From NCBI GenBank assembly GCA_947178245.1, contig CAMWXO010000094.1, positions 1 through 5,942 on the forward strand: a stretch of 5,942 bases of DNA, given 5' to 3'. This document shows positions 5,228 through 5,942 of this stretch, piece by piece (positions within the stretch are counted from its first letter, which is position 1; the number at the start of each line of letters is the position of its first letter). The notes below the pieces were generated by a model. The model ran no database searches. It was given only the letters and a program-made list of their open reading frames with translations, and was not told where the DNA came from. This stretch comes from an uncultured Porphyromonadaceae bacterium (GTDB taxonomy: Bacteria > Bacteroidota > Bacteroidia > Bacteroidales > Muribaculaceae). The position numbers and the translations under genes are program-made.

Positions 5228-5942
5228 TTATCTTGCGGTGGCGGCAGCCACTTCTTCATTGATCAGCGATGCGAAGTCGGCGATGCTCATCACGCCCTTG
5301 TCGCCTTCGCCCTGCTTGCGCACGGCCACAGCGCCATCGGCGGCCTCTTTCTCTCCTACCACGAGGAGATAGGGTATTTTCTTGAGCTCGTTGTCGCGTA
5401 TCTTCTTGCCGATTTTCTCGTTGCGATCGTCCACGATGGCGCGCACGCCTTCCTGTTCGAGTTTCTTCACTACCTCACCGGCATAATCATTGAACTTCTC
5501 CGAAATCGGGAGCACTACACACTGCTCGGGAATGAGCCAGATGGGGAGTTTGCCGGCGGTGTGCTCGAGCAGCACAGCCACGAAGCGTTCCATCGAGCCG
5601 AAAGGTGCGCGGTGAATCATCACCGGACGATGCTTCTGATTGTCGGCGCCGGTGTATTCGAGTCCGAAACGCTCCGGCAGGTTATAGTCCACCTGGATGG
5701 TGCCGAGCTGCCAGCGGCGTCCGATGGCATCTTTCACCATGAAGTCGAGTTTCGGGCCGTAGAAAGCAGCCTCTCCCTCCACCTGCTTGGCCTTCAGGCC
5801 CTTCTCGGCGCAGGCTTCGATGATGGCGTTCTCGGCGAGATGCCAGTTCTCATCCGAGCCGATATATTTCGCCTTGTTGTTGGGGTCGCGGAGCGAGATC
5901 TGAGCTTCATAGTTCTCGAAATCAAGAGTCTTGAAGATGTAG
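5228..5942 (-). CDS. thrS: Threonyl-tRNA synthetase, C-terminal part
   Basis: Class II synthetase that charges tRNA-Thr with threonine in the cytoplasm. The gene enters from the right edge, so only the last 237 residues of about 640-650 are visible and the start is outside. Seen: the end of the catalytic core with KYIGSDENW (fragment residues 23-31), GEGAFYGPKLDF-type sequence (here GEAAFYGPKLDF, 55-66), WQLGTIQVDYNLPERF (77-92), and MIHRAPFGSMERF (108-120). The His in MIHRA corresponds to a zinc ligand (His511 in E. coli), and the last segment is class II motif 3 with its Arg. The anticodon-binding domain follows, with DDRNEKIGKKIR (about 170-181) and IPYLLVVGEKE (187-197). Editing domain, motifs 1 and 2 and the remaining zinc ligands lie beyond the window. 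A GTG at 5782 is an internal Val codon, not a start. The gene ends in TAA, 45 bp before infC. Confidence 0.97.
   Translation of the reverse strand, partial: YIFKTLDFENYEAQISLRDPNNKAKYIGSDENWHLAENAIIEACAEKGLKAKQVEGEAAFYGPKLDFMVKDAIGRRWQLGTIQVDYNLPERFGLEYTGADNQKHRPVMIHRAPFGSMERFVAVLLEHTAGKLPIWLIPEQCVVLPISEKFNDYAGEVVKKLEQEGVRAIVDDRNEKIGKKIRDNELKKIPYLLVVGEKEAADGAVAVRKQGEGDKGVMSIADFASLINEEVAAATAR

Noticed and set aside
5780..5782. GTG as the start of a 184-residue protein
   Set aside because: The frame continues upstream to the window edge with ThrRS-like sequence (KYIGSDENW), so this GTG is an internal Val codon of thrS.
1..5942. A new defence or other undescribed multi-gene system
   Set aside because: Every gene present is a recognisable housekeeping gene (thrS, infC, rpmI, rplT, sbcD, sbcC) with intact motifs; there are no unknown genes, transposases, direct repeats, CRISPR repeats or tRNA attachment sites. 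SbcCD has a role against palindromic DNA but is a known core repair complex.

Overview
The window is an ordinary chromosomal segment of a Bacteroidota bacterium, most likely of the order Bacteroidales; a Muribaculaceae-like gut lineage is possible, but that is only an impression. The signs are the close similarity of IF-3, L20, L35, ThrRS, SbcD and SbcC to Bacteroidales forms, A-rich translation starts without Shine-Dalgarno sequences, and moderate-to-high GC content. Every supported gene lies on the minus strand, so transcription runs from high to low coordinates.

Right part (about 5942 down to 3642): the translation gene cluster thrS-infC-rpmI-rplT. Only the last 237 codons of thrS (threonyl-tRNA synthetase) are inside the window. 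After a 45-bp gap comes infC (initiation factor IF-3), which appears to start at a TTG codon. A 117-bp spacer containing two small hairpins leads to rpmI (L35), and a 97-bp spacer leads to rplT (L20). The cluster ends at a strong 10-bp GC-rich hairpin followed by a T-rich tract, read here as an intrinsic terminator. A second hairpin lies between that terminator and rplT.

Left part (3624 down to 1): sbcD and sbcC, the nuclease and ATPase subunits of the Mre11/Rad50-type complex that processes DNA hairpins and blocked ends. They are separated by 7 bp. SbcD is complete (387 residues) with all phosphoesterase motifs. SbcC is cut by the left window edge after 817 codons; the visible part includes the Walker A lobe, the Q-loop, the ascending coiled coil, the CPVC zinc hook and most of the returning coiled coil.

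The two units are functionally unrelated: one makes components for translation initiation and the large ribosomal subunit, the other repairs DNA. No mobile element, CRISPR array, tRNA, rRNA or unknown multi-gene system is visible. The points most worth a second look are regulatory: the TTG start of infC, a hairpin ahead of rpmI where an L20 operator could lie, near-identical start regions of rpmI and rplT, and the tandem hairpins at the rplT-sbcD boundary. No stretch longer than 300 bases lacks a gene.
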